From the NCBI RefSeq assembly GCF_014596915.1, contig NZ_JACVWU010000021.1:62001-126000 (forward strand): a DNA stretch of 64,000 bases. The letters are read 5' to 3'. The notes under the pieces are model-generated. The model ran no database searches. It had not been told where the DNA came from and worked only from the letters and a program-made list of their open reading frames with translations. Source of the DNA: Streptomyces sp. TRM68416. GTDB taxonomy: Bacteria; Actinomycetota; Actinomycetes; Streptomycetales; Streptomycetaceae. Numbering within the stretch: position 1 is the stretch's first letter; the number at the start of each line of letters is the position of its first letter. Positions 1 through 7,812 of the stretch are shown one piece after another. The position numbers and the translations under genes were made by a program.

Positions 1-1219
1 GCCAGGCGACCTCGTGCAGGTCGTGGACGTCGCAGTCGGAGTCGACGACGACGATCAGCTTCGTCAGGGACATCATGTGGGCGCCCCAGATCGCGTGCAT
101 GACCTTCTGGGCGTGCTTGGGGTACTTCTTGTCGATCGAGACGATCGCGCAGTTGTGGAAGCCGCCCGCCTCGGGGAGGTGGTAGTCCACGATGTCCGGG
201 ACGATGATCTTCAGCAGCGGCAGGAAGAAGCGCTCGGTGGCACGGCCCAGCGGTCCGTCCTCCGTCGGGGGCCGGCCGACCACGATCGACTGGAGCAGCG
301 GGCGCTTCCGCATGGTCACGCAGTCGATCTTCAGCGCGGGGAACGGCTCCTGCGGGGTGTAGAAGCCGGTGTGGTCGCCGAAGGGCCCCTCCGGCAGCAT
401 CTCGCCCGGCTCCAGCCAGCCCTCGATCACCACCTCCGCCTGCGCCGGCACCTGGAGCGGCACGGTCTTGCAGTCGACCATCTCGATCCGCTTGCCCGCG
501 AGGAACCCGGCGAACAGGTACTCGTCGATGCCACCGGGGAGCGGCGCGGTGGAGGCGTAGGAGACGGCCGGCGGGCAGCCGAAGGCGATGGCGACCGGGA
601 GGCGCTCGCCGCGCCGGGCGGCGACCTGGTAGTGGTTGCGGCTGTCCTTGTGGATCTGCCAGTGCATGCCGATGGTGCGCTTGTCGTGGCGCTGCAGGCG
701 GTACAGGCCGAGGTTGCGGACGCCCGACTCGGGGTCCTTGGTGTGGGTCAGCCCCAGGTTGAAGAAGGAGCCGCCGTCCTTGGGCCAGGTGAAAAGGGCC
801 GGGAGCTGCTCCAGGTCGACGTCGTCCCCGTGCAGGACGACCTCCTGAACCGGCGCGTCCTTCACCTTCTTCGGCGGTACGTGGGTCATCGCGCCGAGCT
901 TGCCGAAGGCCTCGCGGACGCCGACGAACCCGTGCGGCAGCTCGGGCTTGAGCAGTCCGCCGATCTTCTCGCTGATCTCGCCGTACGACTTCAGCCCCAG
1001 CGCCTTCAGCAGCCGCCGGTCGGTGCCGAAGACGTTCATCGCGAGGGGCATCGCGGAGCCCTTCACGTTCTCGAAGAGCAGCGCCGGGCCGCCCGCCTTC
1101 TGCACCCGGTCGACGATCTCCCCGACCTCCAGGTACGGATCGACCTCGGCTTTCACGCGCTTGAGGTCGCCTTCGCGTTCCAGTGCCCTGAGCAGAGAAC
1201 GAAGATCGTCGTAAGCCAT
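1..1219 (-). CDS. UbiD-family menaquinone biosynthesis decarboxylase (3' end beyond window)
   Basis: The start is the ATG at 1217-1219 and the frame runs off the left edge, giving about 405 of a usual ~480 residues. The protein opens MAYDDLRSLLRALEREG and shows typical UbiD-family segments such as GPFGDHTGFYTP, PPTEDGPLG and VSIDKKYPKHAQKVMHAI. UbiD enzymes use prenylated FMN to decarboxylate aromatic or unsaturated acids. In Streptomyces, which make menaquinone by the futalosine route, close homologues (SCO4490-like, sometimes called mqnL) are assigned to the late decarboxylation step together with a UbiX-like partner and a prenyltransferase; those would lie just outside the left edge. It is divergent from the small membrane gene at 1306. 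Family is clear; the exact menaquinone step is by analogy. Confidence 0.88.
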   Translation of the reverse strand, partial: MAYDDLRSLLRALEREGDLKRVKAEVDPYLEVGEIVDRVQKAGGPALLFENVKGSAMPLAMNVFGTDRRLLKALGLKSYGEISEKIGGLLKPELPHGFVGVREAFGKLGAMTHVPPKKVKDAPVQEVVLHGDDVDLEQLPALFTWPKDGGSFFNLGLTHTKDPESGVRNLGLYRLQRHDKRTIGMHWQIHKDSRNHYQVAARRGERLPVAIAFGCPPAVSYASTAPLPGGIDEYLFAGFLAGKRIEMVDCKTVPLQVPAQAEVVIEGWLEPGEMLPEGPFGDHTGFYTPQEPFPALKIDCVTMRKRPLLQSIVVGRPPTEDGPLGRATERFFLPLLKIIVPDIVDYHLPEAGGFHNCAIVSIDKKYPKHAQKVMHAIWGAHMMSLTKLIVVVDSDCDVHDLHEVAW

Positions 1220-1305
1220 GGGGTCAAGTATCCCCGAGCGGCTACCCTGGCCCTGTACCTGGGGGCTGTACTCGCGGCCCCGACGACCCACTCGCGGGAG
1301 GCCCC

Positions 1306-1620
1306 ATGCTCCGGGTGCTGATGTTCCTCGTACCACTTGCGCTGAGCATTTACGCGTTCATCGACTGCATCAGCACGAAGGACGAGGACATCCGTCACAT
1401 GCCCAAGCCCCTCTGGGCGATCCTCGTGCTGCTGTTCCCGCTCGTCGGCTCGATCTCCTGGATGATCGCGGGCAAGAAGCGCAGCCTGGCCGCCGAGGGC
1501 TGGTCCGGCGCGCGCACGAACCGCTCCCAGCAGTGGGTGGCGCCCGACGACAACCCCGACTTCCTGAAGTCCCTGGACGAGGACGGCGACCAGGACAAGA
1601 AGAAGCGGGACGAGTCCTGA
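1306..1620 (+). CDS. PLDc N-terminal domain small membrane protein
   Basis: A 104-residue protein starting MLRVLMFLVPLALSIYAFID. It has two hydrophobic segments (about residues 2-18 and 33-52) separated by a short charged loop containing MPKPLW, followed by a polar tail rich in D and K that ends in KKKRDES. This two-helix layout with the tryptophan and proline of the loop is that of the 'phospholipase D nuclease N-terminal' membrane anchor family, which in actinobacteria usually occurs without any nuclease domain, as here. GGGAGG lies just upstream of the ATG. It is divergent from the UbiD gene and convergent with the ArsR gene. The function of the family is unknown. Confidence 0.8.
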   Translation: MLRVLMFLVPLALSIYAFIDCISTKDEDIRHMPKPLWAILVLLFPLVGSISWMIAGKKRSLAAEGWSGARTNRSQQWVAPDDNPDFLKSLDEDGDQDKKKRDES

Positions 1621-1647
1621 CGTAGAACTCCGCGTGCTGTTGGACGT

Positions 1648-1983
1648 TCAGGCGCTGTCGTCGTTCCGCAGGACGAGGTCCAGCAGGCCGGGGAAGCGGG
1701 CGTCGAACTCCTCGCGGCGCAGCCGGTTGACGCGCTTGGCGCCCCGGTCCCGCTGCTCGACGAGCCCGGCGCCGCGCAGCACGGCGAAGTGATGGCTGAG
1801 GGCGGCCTTGCCGACGGGCACGTCGAAGCTGCCGCATGCCCGTGACCACTCGTCGGAGGCCGCCAGTTCCCTGACGAGGGTGAGGCGTACGGGGTCGGCG
1901 AGGGCGGCGAGCGCGGTGAGGACGGGGACGTCGTCGGGGTGGGTGTGCTCGGGGGCGCTGCGGTGGCTGGTGGCGGCGGCCAT
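1648..1983 (-). CDS. ArsR-family winged-helix transcriptional regulator
   Basis: The 111-residue product starts MAAATSHRSAPEHTHPDD at the ATG at 1981-1983, preceded by a GAGAGGGG ribosome site; the frame is open further upstream but that part is arginine-rich and lacks a ribosome site. The core LTALAALADPVRLTLVREL, then GKAALSHHFAVLRGAGLV and the wing REEFDARFPGLLDLV are typical ArsR/SmtB-type repressor segments. No cysteine metal-binding motif of the arsenic type is seen in the recognition helix. It is divergent from the quinone oxidoreductase gene at 2109, and the 125-bp gap contains GTGTTCG inverted repeats, so it most likely represses that gene and itself. Confidence 0.85.
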   Translation of the reverse strand: MAAATSHRSAPEHTHPDDVPVLTALAALADPVRLTLVRELAASDEWSRACGSFDVPVGKAALSHHFAVLRGAGLVEQRDRGAKRVNRLRREEFDARFPGLLDLVLRNDDSA

Positions 1984-2027
1984 GGGCGCCCCTCTCTCTG
2001 TTTTCCGCTTGCCGACTCGGTTGCCGA

Positions 2028-2078
2028 GTGTTCGATGAGAACCATACACTCCACGGGTGTTCGCCTCCCGTCGAACAC
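2028..2078. promoter_or_regulatory. Probable ArsR operator: GTGTTCG repeats between divergent genes
   Basis: GTGTTCG occurs at 2028-2034 and 2057-2063, and its complement CGAACAC at 2072-2078. The last two form an inverted repeat with 7-bp arms and an 8-bp spacer. The set sits 30-80 bp ahead of the oxidoreductase ATG and 45-95 bp ahead of the ArsR ATG, a standard place for the operator of a divergent regulator/target pair. Binding is inferred, not shown. Confidence 0.45.
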
Positions 2079-2108
2079 TTCCCACCCACGGCGAGGGGCT
2101 GATTTGTC

Positions 2109-3083
2109 ATGCGCGCAGTCGAGTTCCAGGAGTACGGCGGCCCCGAGGTCCTCAAGGCCGTGGAGACGCGGGTCCCCGCACCGGGCGCCGGACAGGTGAG
2201 CATCGACGTCGCGTACGCCGGGGTGAACTTCGCCGACCTGAAGGCGCGGGCGGAGGGCTACCGGGTCACCGCCCTGCCCTACGTCCCCGGCCTGGAGGTC
2301 TCCGGCCGGGTGCGGGCGGTCGGCGCGGGCGTGACGGGCCTGTCCGTGGGCCAGGAGGTGACGGCGCTGACGGACGCGGGCGGGTACGCGGAGGTGGCCG
2401 TCGCCGACGCCACGACCGTCTTCCCGCTCCCGGCGGGCACGGACCTCCGTACGGCGGCCACCCTGCCCACGGTGCTGCCGACCGCGTACGCCCTGGTCCG
2501 TACCGTGGGCCGGCTCCAGCCCGGCGAGACGGTGCTGGTGCAGGGCGCGGCGGGCGGAATCGGCACGGCGGTGGGGCAGTTGGCGCGGGCGGCGGGCGCC
2601 GGGGCGGTGTACGGGGTGGTGTCGAGCGAGGCGAAGGCCGCGTACGCGCGTGAGCACGGGTACGACGAGGTCTTCGTCGGGGAATTCGAGGCGGCGGTGC
2701 GGGCGGCGACGTCCGGCCGGGGCGTCGACCTCGCCCTGGACCCCGTGGGCGGCGAGACCCTCCGCGCGGGCCTGCGCTCACTGGCTCCCTTCGGCCGCCT
2801 GGTGTCGTTCGGCAACGCGAGCGGGGCGGAGCCGTGGCAGGCGGGTCAGCCGGAGCTCTACCCCCTGGGCCACTCGGTCGCCGGTTTCTCCGTCCTGATG
2901 CTGGCGAAGCAGGCCCCGGCCGAACTCCGCGCGATTGCGGAGCGGGCCTTCGCCGCCGTGGCCGAGGGGACCGTGTCCCTTCCGATCACCGCGGAGTTCG
3001 GCCTGGAGGAGGCGGCGGAGGCGCACCGGCTGATGGGCGGGCGCGGCAGCACGGGGAAGCTGGTGCTGCGGGTGGCGGCCTGA
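2109..3083 (+). CDS. Zinc-binding-type NADPH:quinone oxidoreductase (MDR family)
   Basis: The 324-residue protein begins MRAVEFQEYGGPEVLKAVET, the usual opening of the quinone oxidoreductase branch of medium-chain dehydrogenases. A GroES-like half (residues ~1-120, with YAGVNFADLKAR) is followed by a Rossmann half with the cofactor loop VLVQGAAGGIGTAVGQLA (~residues 140-158) and the family-typical LDPVGGETLRAGLRSLAPFGRL. No catalytic-zinc cysteine pattern is present, as expected for quinone reductases. It should be cytosolic and NADPH-dependent, reducing quinones or other electrophilic carbonyls. It is divergent from an ArsR gene and ends 20 bp before the 3' end of the kinase gene that runs towards it. 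The physiological substrate is not evident. Confidence 0.85.
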   Translation: MRAVEFQEYGGPEVLKAVETRVPAPGAGQVSIDVAYAGVNFADLKARAEGYRVTALPYVPGLEVSGRVRAVGAGVTGLSVGQEVTALTDAGGYAEVAVADATTVFPLPAGTDLRTAATLPTVLPTAYALVRTVGRLQPGETVLVQGAAGGIGTAVGQLARAAGAGAVYGVVSSEAKAAYAREHGYDEVFVGEFEAAVRAATSGRGVDLALDPVGGETLRAGLRSLAPFGRLVSFGNASGAEPWQAGQPELYPLGHSVAGFSVLMLAKQAPAELRAIAERAFAAVAEGTVSLPITAEFGLEEAAEAHRLMGGRGSTGKLVLRVAA

Positions 3084-3102
3084 CGGTTCTCCGCCGCCGC
3101 TC

Positions 3103-4977
3103 CTACTGCCGTGACCAGCGCTGGGACGCCTCGCCCGCGCAGGTCGACGTGGCCGCGTCGTTGGTCATGCTCAGGTCCAGGCAGCCGCCGTTGGAGACGC
3201 TGATCAGGGTGTTGCCGGAGCCCGCGCGCCAGGTCTGGGAGCCGGAGCCGTCGCAGGTCTTCACGAAGACGGCCTGGCCCAGCATGTTCGCCGAAAGGCA
3301 GCCGCCGCTCTCCTTGTTGACCAGCTTGAAGCCGCCGGACGTGCTCTGCATGACCCAGGTGGTGGTGGAGGCGGAGCAGCCCGCGGTGCTTGCCGCGCCG
3401 TAGACCTGGCTCAGGCAGGCGCCGGTGTCGCCGTTGCGGTAGCGGTTGGAGGTGGAGGAGGGGGCTGTGGTGGAGGGTTGTTGGGTGGCGGTGGGGGCGG
3501 GGCCTCCGCCGGATGAGCCGGAGGAACCCGATGAACCCGATGAACCCGATGAGCCCGACGAGCCCGAGGAACTCGAAGAGCCTGAAGAGCCCGACGAACC
3601 CGGTGCGTCGGCGGAGCCGCCCGAACTTCCGGAGCCCGAAGCCCCGTTGGACCCCGTAGCTCCCGACGCCCCGCTCGATTCACCGTCTTCGCCGTCTTCG
3701 CCGTTCTCGCCCTTCTCGCCCTTGTCGCCCCTCTTCCCCTTCTCCTTCCCGTCTGTCGGTGACGCCGACGCGCTCCCCTCCGCCGCGGGATCCTCGGAGG
3801 CGACGGCCGGTGCCGAGGTGGTGAACGACGGGGCCGCCTGGGCCTCGTCGTCGGCGTCCGGGTTGAACGCGTACGGCAGGAGTTGGAAGGCGACCGTCGC
3901 ACCGGCCGTGACGACCACGGGGACGACGGCGAAGAGCACGCGGGTGCGGCGGCTCCGCTCCCGTACCTGCGGCTCGGGAGCGGGGGCAGGGTCGGGCTCG
4001 GGGTCGGGCTCGGGCTCTGGTGCCTGTTCCGGGATCTCCGGTGCCGCCGTCGCCGCGAACGCCGCGCGTGCCGCCAGCGCCTCCGCGACGACCGGCGGCC
4101 AGGCGGGGGCGTCGCCGGACGGGGCGTGCGGTGCGGCGAGTTCGAGAAGTTCGGCGGCTGTGGGGCGGCCCTCGTGGTCCTTGTCCAGGCAGGAGGCCAC
4201 GACGTCGGCGAGGGCGGGGTCGAGGGCTCGCAGCGGCGCCAGGTCCGGCTGCTCGTGCACGATGCGGTACAGCACCCCGTGGCCCGACTCGTCCCCGAAG
4301 GGCGGACGGCCGCACGCCGCGTACGCGATCACCGAGCCGAGTGCGAAGAGGTCGGCAGCGCCGGTCAACTGCCTTGCGCCCGAGGCCTGTTCGGGCGACA
4401 TGTAGGCGGGCGTGCCCACCACCATGCCGGTCCGCGTCAACTGGCTCTGGTCGGCCGCGCGGGCGACACCGAAGTCGATGAGGGTGAGGCCGTCGGCGGT
4501 CAGCATGACGTTCGTCGGCTTGATGTCCCGGTGGACCATGTCCAGCGCGTGTACGGCGGCCAGGCCCGCGGCGGCCTCCTTCAGCAGGAACCACAGCGAC
4601 GGGACCGGGAGCGGTCCGCCGTTCAGGTCCACCGCCTCGCGCAGGGTGATCCCGGGGACGTACGCCGTCGCGAACCACGGCGGCCGGGCCTCCCGGTCAC
4701 TCGCGAGCAGCGGTGCGGTGGCCCCGGCGGGCAGCCGTGAGAGGTTGTCCAGCTCCTGGCCGAAACGGCGTACGAAGTCCTTGTCCTCGCCGACGACGGA
4801 GGGCAGCAGTTGCTTGACGGCCGCGTACCGGCCTTCGTGGACGCCGAGATAGACCCGGCCCATGCCACCGGCGCCGAGTCGGCCGATCAGCGGTATCGCT
4901 CCGATCCGCCGTGGATCCTCCGCCTCCAGCGGTTCGGCGCCGCTGCCGGTGAGGTCGAGACCGTATTCCCCGTTCAT
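3103..4977 (-). CDS. Transmembrane Ser/Thr protein kinase with C-terminal ricin-type lectin domain
   Basis: 624 residues from the ATG at 4975-4977. The cytoplasmic kinase domain (residues ~25-285) is complete: glycine loop GRLGAGGMGRVYLG, AVKQ lysine, HRDIKPTN catalytic loop, DFGVA metal motif and GTPAYMSPEQ activation segment, so it should be an active Hanks-type (PknB-like) kinase. A Pro/Glu-rich stretch leads to one membrane helix (~residue 348-370). Outside the cell there is a charged GEK/GEN/GED run, then a long Ser-Gly linker of repeated SSG, and finally a cysteine-containing domain with QTW and QRWS ends (~residues 495-624) matching the ricin-type beta-trefoil or RICIN fold, expected to bind carbohydrate. 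It has no PASTA repeats, so the ligand is probably a glycan, but this is inference. Confidence 0.88.
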   Translation of the reverse strand: MNGEYGLDLTGSGAEPLEAEDPRRIGAIPLIGRLGAGGMGRVYLGVHEGRYAAVKQLLPSVVGEDKDFVRRFGQELDNLSRLPAGATAPLLASDREARPPWFATAYVPGITLREAVDLNGGPLPVPSLWFLLKEAAAGLAAVHALDMVHRDIKPTNVMLTADGLTLIDFGVARAADQSQLTRTGMVVGTPAYMSPEQASGARQLTGAADLFALGSVIAYAACGRPPFGDESGHGVLYRIVHEQPDLAPLRALDPALADVVASCLDKDHEGRPTAAELLELAAPHAPSGDAPAWPPVVAEALAARAAFAATAAPEIPEQAPEPEPDPEPDPAPAPEPQVRERSRRTRVLFAVVPVVVTAGATVAFQLLPYAFNPDADDEAQAAPSFTTSAPAVASEDPAAEGSASASPTDGKEKGKRGDKGEKGENGEDGEDGESSGASGATGSNGASGSGSSGGSADAPGSSGSSGSSSSSGSSGSSGSSGSSGSSGSSGGGPAPTATQQPSTTAPSSTSNRYRNGDTGACLSQVYGAASTAGCSASTTTWVMQSTSGGFKLVNKESGGCLSANMLGQAVFVKTCDGSGSQTWRAGSGNTLISVSNGGCLDLSMTNDAATSTCAGEASQRWSRQ

Positions 4978-5007
4978 GACAGACAGTGTGTCGCAAGGAG
5001 AGGTTGA

Positions 5008-5040
5008 TCTAGAACAGCTTTCTAGAAAAATGCTCTAGAA
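5008..5040. promoter_or_regulatory. Three TCTAGAA boxes at 13-bp spacing ahead of the TetR gene
   Basis: TCTAGAA starts at 5008, 5021 and 5034, an exact 13-bp period, in an AT-rich pocket of otherwise GC-rich DNA. The third copy ends 22 bp before the TetR ATG at 5063, and the kinase gene starts 30 bp on the other side. Each core TCTAGA is itself palindromic. The position suggests an autoregulatory operator for the TetR protein, possibly also affecting the kinase gene; binding is inference. Confidence 0.5.
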
Positions 5041-5062
5041 AACTGTGCTCTACGCTGGCCGG

Positions 5063-5662
5063 ATGAGCCCCAAGCAACAACGTGGCCAGGCCACCGCCGA
5101 CCTCCTCCTGGACGCCGCGTTGCGGGTGTACGCCGAGTCGGGCGAGCAGGGTCTGACCGTGGGGGCCGTCACCAGGGCCAGCGGGGTCAGTCTCGGCAGC
5201 CTCTACCACCACTTCGGCAGCATCGACGGGCTCGTCAACGCCCTGCTCGTACGCTGGCTGGGTCGCCTGCTGGAGGAGATGGGCACGGCCGTCAGCCGCT
5301 CCCGCACGGCCCGCACCGGCATCAACGCCATCGTGCGGACCTACCTCACTTTCATCCGGGAACACCCCGATGCGGGCCGGCTCGTCCACTCCTCCCACGC
5401 GGACCGCGTCGGCATGGCCCAGGCCAAGCAGCTCCGCGACGCACAGGAGGCCCGCCTGTCACCCCTGGCCGCCTGGATCACCTTCCACGTCGAGAAGGGC
5501 GAGATCGCGCCCCTGCCGCCCGAGCTGATCGAGACGCTCGTACTCGGCCCCGTCATCGGCCTCGCCCGCCGCTGGCTCACCCTCGGCGACGTGGATCTGG
5601 ACGAGGCGGCGCGAGTCCTGCCGGAGCGGATCTGGCGGTCGATCAGCGCAGAGCCGCGGTGA
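5063..5662 (+). CDS. TetR/AcrR-family transcriptional regulator
   Basis: Starting at the ATG at 5063 (MSPKQQRGQATADLLLDAAL) the product has 199 residues, normal for the family. The N-terminal DNA-binding helix-turn-helix is clear: LTVGAVTRASGVSLGSLYHH followed by FGSIDGLVNALL. The C-terminal half (LTFIREHPDAGRLVHSS and on) is the variable ligand-binding and dimerisation part. There is no good ribosome site before the ATG and a GTG at 5045 is also in frame; the ATG is preferred because it matches the usual family length and the message may be close to leaderless. Three TCTAGAA boxes lie just upstream. The 3' end overlaps the DUF397 gene on the other strand by 20 bp. Confidence 0.85.
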   Translation: MSPKQQRGQATADLLLDAALRVYAESGEQGLTVGAVTRASGVSLGSLYHHFGSIDGLVNALLVRWLGRLLEEMGTAVSRSRTARTGINAIVRTYLTFIREHPDAGRLVHSSHADRVGMAQAKQLRDAQEARLSPLAAWITFHVEKGEIAPLPPELIETLVLGPVIGLARRWLTLGDVDLDEAARVLPERIWRSISAEPR

Positions 5663-5834
5663 ACGCGGACCAGGCGGGGCGGGAGACGAGGAGGACGGGG
5701 CTGTCAGGAAGCTTGCTGTCACGGACGGGGACGGCGGTGGGGAAACCGGGGGCGATTTCCACGCAGTTGCCGCCGTTGTCTCCGCTGTAGGAGCTCTTGA
5801 TCCAGGTCGCCGCGCCGATCTCGTGCGTCTTCAT
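5643..5834 (-). CDS. DUF397 domain protein (partner of XRE regulator)
   Basis: A 63-residue protein from the ATG at 5832-5834 (MKTHEIGAATWIKSSYSG). It carries the DUF397 hallmarks WIKSSYSG, GGNCVEIAP, VRDSK and a final W-x-A-F segment. An in-frame upstream ACG/ATG region (to 5861) adds only basic residues. DUF397 proteins are encoded by the hundred in streptomycetes, nearly always just after an XRE/DUF5753 regulator gene, and are thought to act as its small partner or antagonist, as shown for the WhiJ/BldB-type systems. Here it lies inside the 3' part of the regulator's open frame, an unusually long overlap. The gene is convergent with, and overlaps by 20 bp, the TetR gene. Confidence 0.82.
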   Translation of the reverse strand: MKTHEIGAATWIKSSYSGDNGGNCVEIAPGFPTAVPVRDSKLPDSPVLLVSRPAWSAFTAALR

Positions 5835-6636
5835 GGTGCTCGTACGCCTCCATCGCGTCACGGATCAGAGCGGCGGACTCCCCGGCTGACGGAGCGTCCG
5901 CCCTGAGCACATCATAGGCCTGGAAGTGAAGCCGGTAGACGGCCGGATCGTCGTTGAAATGGCCACGGTCCAGCGACTCGGAGTACACCCACCGATGCCC
6001 GTCGGGCAGCTCGATCAGGGACACGGAGGCATTGGGGCGGACGAGTTCGGCAAGGCCGGACGGGGCCACCTGGATGCGGACGTTGGGGCGTCTCCCAGCG
6101 CTCAGCAAGTGCGCGAGTTGATCACGCATGACGCGTCCGCTGCCCACAACGTTGCGCAGACAACTCTCGTCCAGGACGGCGACGTAGAGGGGACCATCCT
6201 CCGCGAGGAAGCGCTGCTGTCGGCTCAGCCGAGCCCGTACCCGCTCCTCGACCTCCTCGGCATTACGGAGGCGGCGTCCGAACAGGGCCCGCATGTAGTC
6301 CTCGGTCTGCAACAGGCCCGGCATCACACCGTCCTGGTACTCCCTCAACGCGACTACTTCCGCGTCCATTTCGGCCCTGCGCCTGAACCAATCCGGATGC
6401 TCCACCTGCGGATACCAGTCGACCCTCCCCCACAGTCGCGCCAACACCCCACCCGTGCCCAGTACTTCGTCGCACTTCTTGGCGAACGTGTCCGAGGGGA
6501 CCCGGGTCCCCGCCTCCACCCTCGCCACGTAGGACCGGTCACAGGGGATTTCGCGGGCGAGGGCCTCCTGCGTGAGGAAGGCGACCTCGCGGAAGTGCCG
6601 TAGAAGCTCTCCGAAGAACTCGGCGTTTGTCGTCAC
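5719..6636 (-). CDS. XRE-family helix-turn-helix regulator with DUF5753 domain
   Basis: The start is taken as the GTG at 6634-6636 (VTTNAEFFGELLRHFREVA) because GGAGGGGGCGGG stands just upstream; a TTG further out is less likely. About 305 residues. Residues ~8-65 form a lambda-repressor-like HTH (LTQEALAREIPCDRSYVARV, then EAGTRVPSD), and the rest is the DUF5753 ligand-like domain with YQDGVMPGLLQTEDYMRALF, SRQQRF, LDESCLRN and the final ALIRDAME. This is the WhiJ-like regulator class that pairs with DUF397 proteins. The frame continues to 5719, overlapping the DUF397 gene (5643-5834) by 116 bp in another frame, whereas such pairs usually overlap by a few bases. The tail beyond AYEHHED looks low in complexity and may reflect a lost stop codon. 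Confidence 0.84.
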   Translation of the reverse strand: MTTNAEFFGELLRHFREVAFLTQEALAREIPCDRSYVARVEAGTRVPSDTFAKKCDEVLGTGGVLARLWGRVDWYPQVEHPDWFRRRAEMDAEVVALREYQDGVMPGLLQTEDYMRALFGRRLRNAEEVEERVRARLSRQQRFLAEDGPLYVAVLDESCLRNVVGSGRVMRDQLAHLLSAGRRPNVRIQVAPSGLAELVRPNASVSLIELPDGHRWVYSESLDRGHFNDDPAVYRLHFQAYDVLRADAPSAGESAALIRDAMEAYEHHEDARDRRGDLDQELLQRRQRRQLRGNRPRFPHRRPRP

Positions 6637-6742
6637 ACCCCGCCCCCTCCGTGACAACGCCCCGCTGTCACGCGGGATGCATTGCTACGGACCGTTCCCG
6701 TGAGCCACGCTCGCTACACACAGAGTTACGAAAGGTGAGCCG

Positions 6743-7336
6743 ATGAAGCCGGGAACGCTCGTCTACGACCCTCATACGCGCAAGGTCGGTGTGTATCAGG
6801 CACGGATCGGTCCGGCCGCGCTGCTGCGGCCGGTCGGCGGGGGCCGGGAGTGGGACGCGGACCCGGCGCGGATCAGGCCCGCGACGCCGGAGGAACGGCT
6901 GAGCGCGGAGCTGCGGGCGGCCAACGACCGCTCGCTGGGCGCGCTGCCCACGCCGGACCCGGTGCCGGGCTGCCTGACGTGCGGGGAGTTGGGCGTGCGG
7001 CGGGAGGAGGCGCGGACGGCGTGCGACGGCAGCGCGGAGACGGACGCCAATGTGCTGCTGCGCCAGCACCAGGCGCGGGAACACGGGGGCGTCACGGCAG
7101 GGCGCCGCCGCCTCTTCCGGTACGTGCCGTACTCGATCGTGCAGGACGCGTCGGCGCAGCCGGAGTACCAGGCGTACTGCGTCTCGGGGGACGAGCACGA
7201 CTGCGGCGCCACGTCCGGCCCGTGCACCGACCCGACGGACGTCGAGGAGTGGCAGCGCCGGCATACGCAGGAGACCCGGCACACGCGGTACCGGCGCAGC
7301 TTCGCGGACTACGCGGTGCTGGAGGGACAGGCCTGA
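6743..7336 (+). CDS. DUF7848-type hypothetical protein
   Basis: A 197-residue cytosolic protein, MKPGTLVYDPHTRKVGVYQA. The N-terminal third resembles the short 'G-x-x-V-Y-D...G-V...LRP-x-GGGREW' segment common in streptomycete regulator-linked proteins. The middle has a paired cysteine motif CLTCGELG. The C-terminal half (FRYVPYSIVQDASAQPEYQA, C-x-S-G-D-E-x-D-C-G) matches the small cysteine-containing DUF7848 module. Conserved cysteines suggest metal or disulfide binding, but no function is known. It is divergent from the XRE regulator at 6636, a frequent neighbour of such proteins, and its 3' end overlaps the convergent DUF6281 gene by 28 bp. AAAGGTGAG precedes the ATG. Confidence 0.7.
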   Translation: MKPGTLVYDPHTRKVGVYQARIGPAALLRPVGGGREWDADPARIRPATPEERLSAELRAANDRSLGALPTPDPVPGCLTCGELGVRREEARTACDGSAETDANVLLRQHQAREHGGVTAGRRRLFRYVPYSIVQDASAQPEYQAYCVSGDEHDCGATSGPCTDPTDVEEWQRRHTQETRHTRYRRSFADYAVLEGQA

Positions 7337-7704
7337 GAGGGCAGCCGCTCGCACACCTCGGCGGGCAACTCCCCGTGCGCGTCAACGGCGACGAAGAGGA
7401 CGTCGTCCGGTGTGTCGCCGACCGCGATGGCCACCTCGGGGTCGAGCCCTTCCACCTCGTACGCGCCGGTCGTCCAGTCCTCCGGCATGCCGTGGCCGTC
7501 GGCGCACGACTTGTGCGTGGCGGTGCCGAGCCGGTCCCCCGGAGTGAAGTCGACGTTCGCGACATTCCCGTATCTGCGGTTCTCGTACTCGATCACCACC
7601 GCGCAGGCCGCGTCCGCCTGCCCCCCGCCGCTCGTCCGCGTGCAGCCGACCACACCCATCACGACAGCCGTCAGCGCCACCAGCGTCGCCATGCTCGCTC
7701 TCAT
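7309..7704 (-). CDS. DUF6281 putative lipoprotein
   Basis: Starting at the ATG at 7702-7704 the product has 131 residues. MRASMATLVALTAVVMGVVGC is a lipoprotein signal with the lipobox cysteine at about residue 21. The mature part (ACAVVIEYENRRYGNVANV, then GDRLGTATHKSCAD) fits the small secreted DUF6281 family of actinobacteria, with two cysteines that may form a disulfide. The protein would be anchored outside the membrane; its role is unknown. The 3' end overlaps the end of the convergent DUF7848 gene by 28 bp. A much longer open frame continues upstream to 8553 but runs antisense through the deaminase gene and is not coding. Confidence 0.72.
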   Translation of the reverse strand: MRASMATLVALTAVVMGVVGCTRTSGGGQADAACAVVIEYENRRYGNVANVDFTPGDRLGTATHKSCADGHGMPEDWTTGAYEVEGLDPEVAIAVGDTPDDVLFVAVDAHGELPAEVCERLPSQACPSSTA

Positions 7705-7812
7705 CGATGTGCCCCCTTCGCTCAGTACACCGACGCCGCGACCGCCCCGTTCGTTCGGTCCCCCGCGCCTTCTTCGATTGCCCCGGCCCTTCCGCGCCAG
7801 CAGAGTGGACGC

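Noticed and set aside
14..1321. 435-codon plus-strand frame opposite the UbiD gene
   Set aside because: It is the antisense shadow of a clear UbiD-family coding region and has no recognisable domain.
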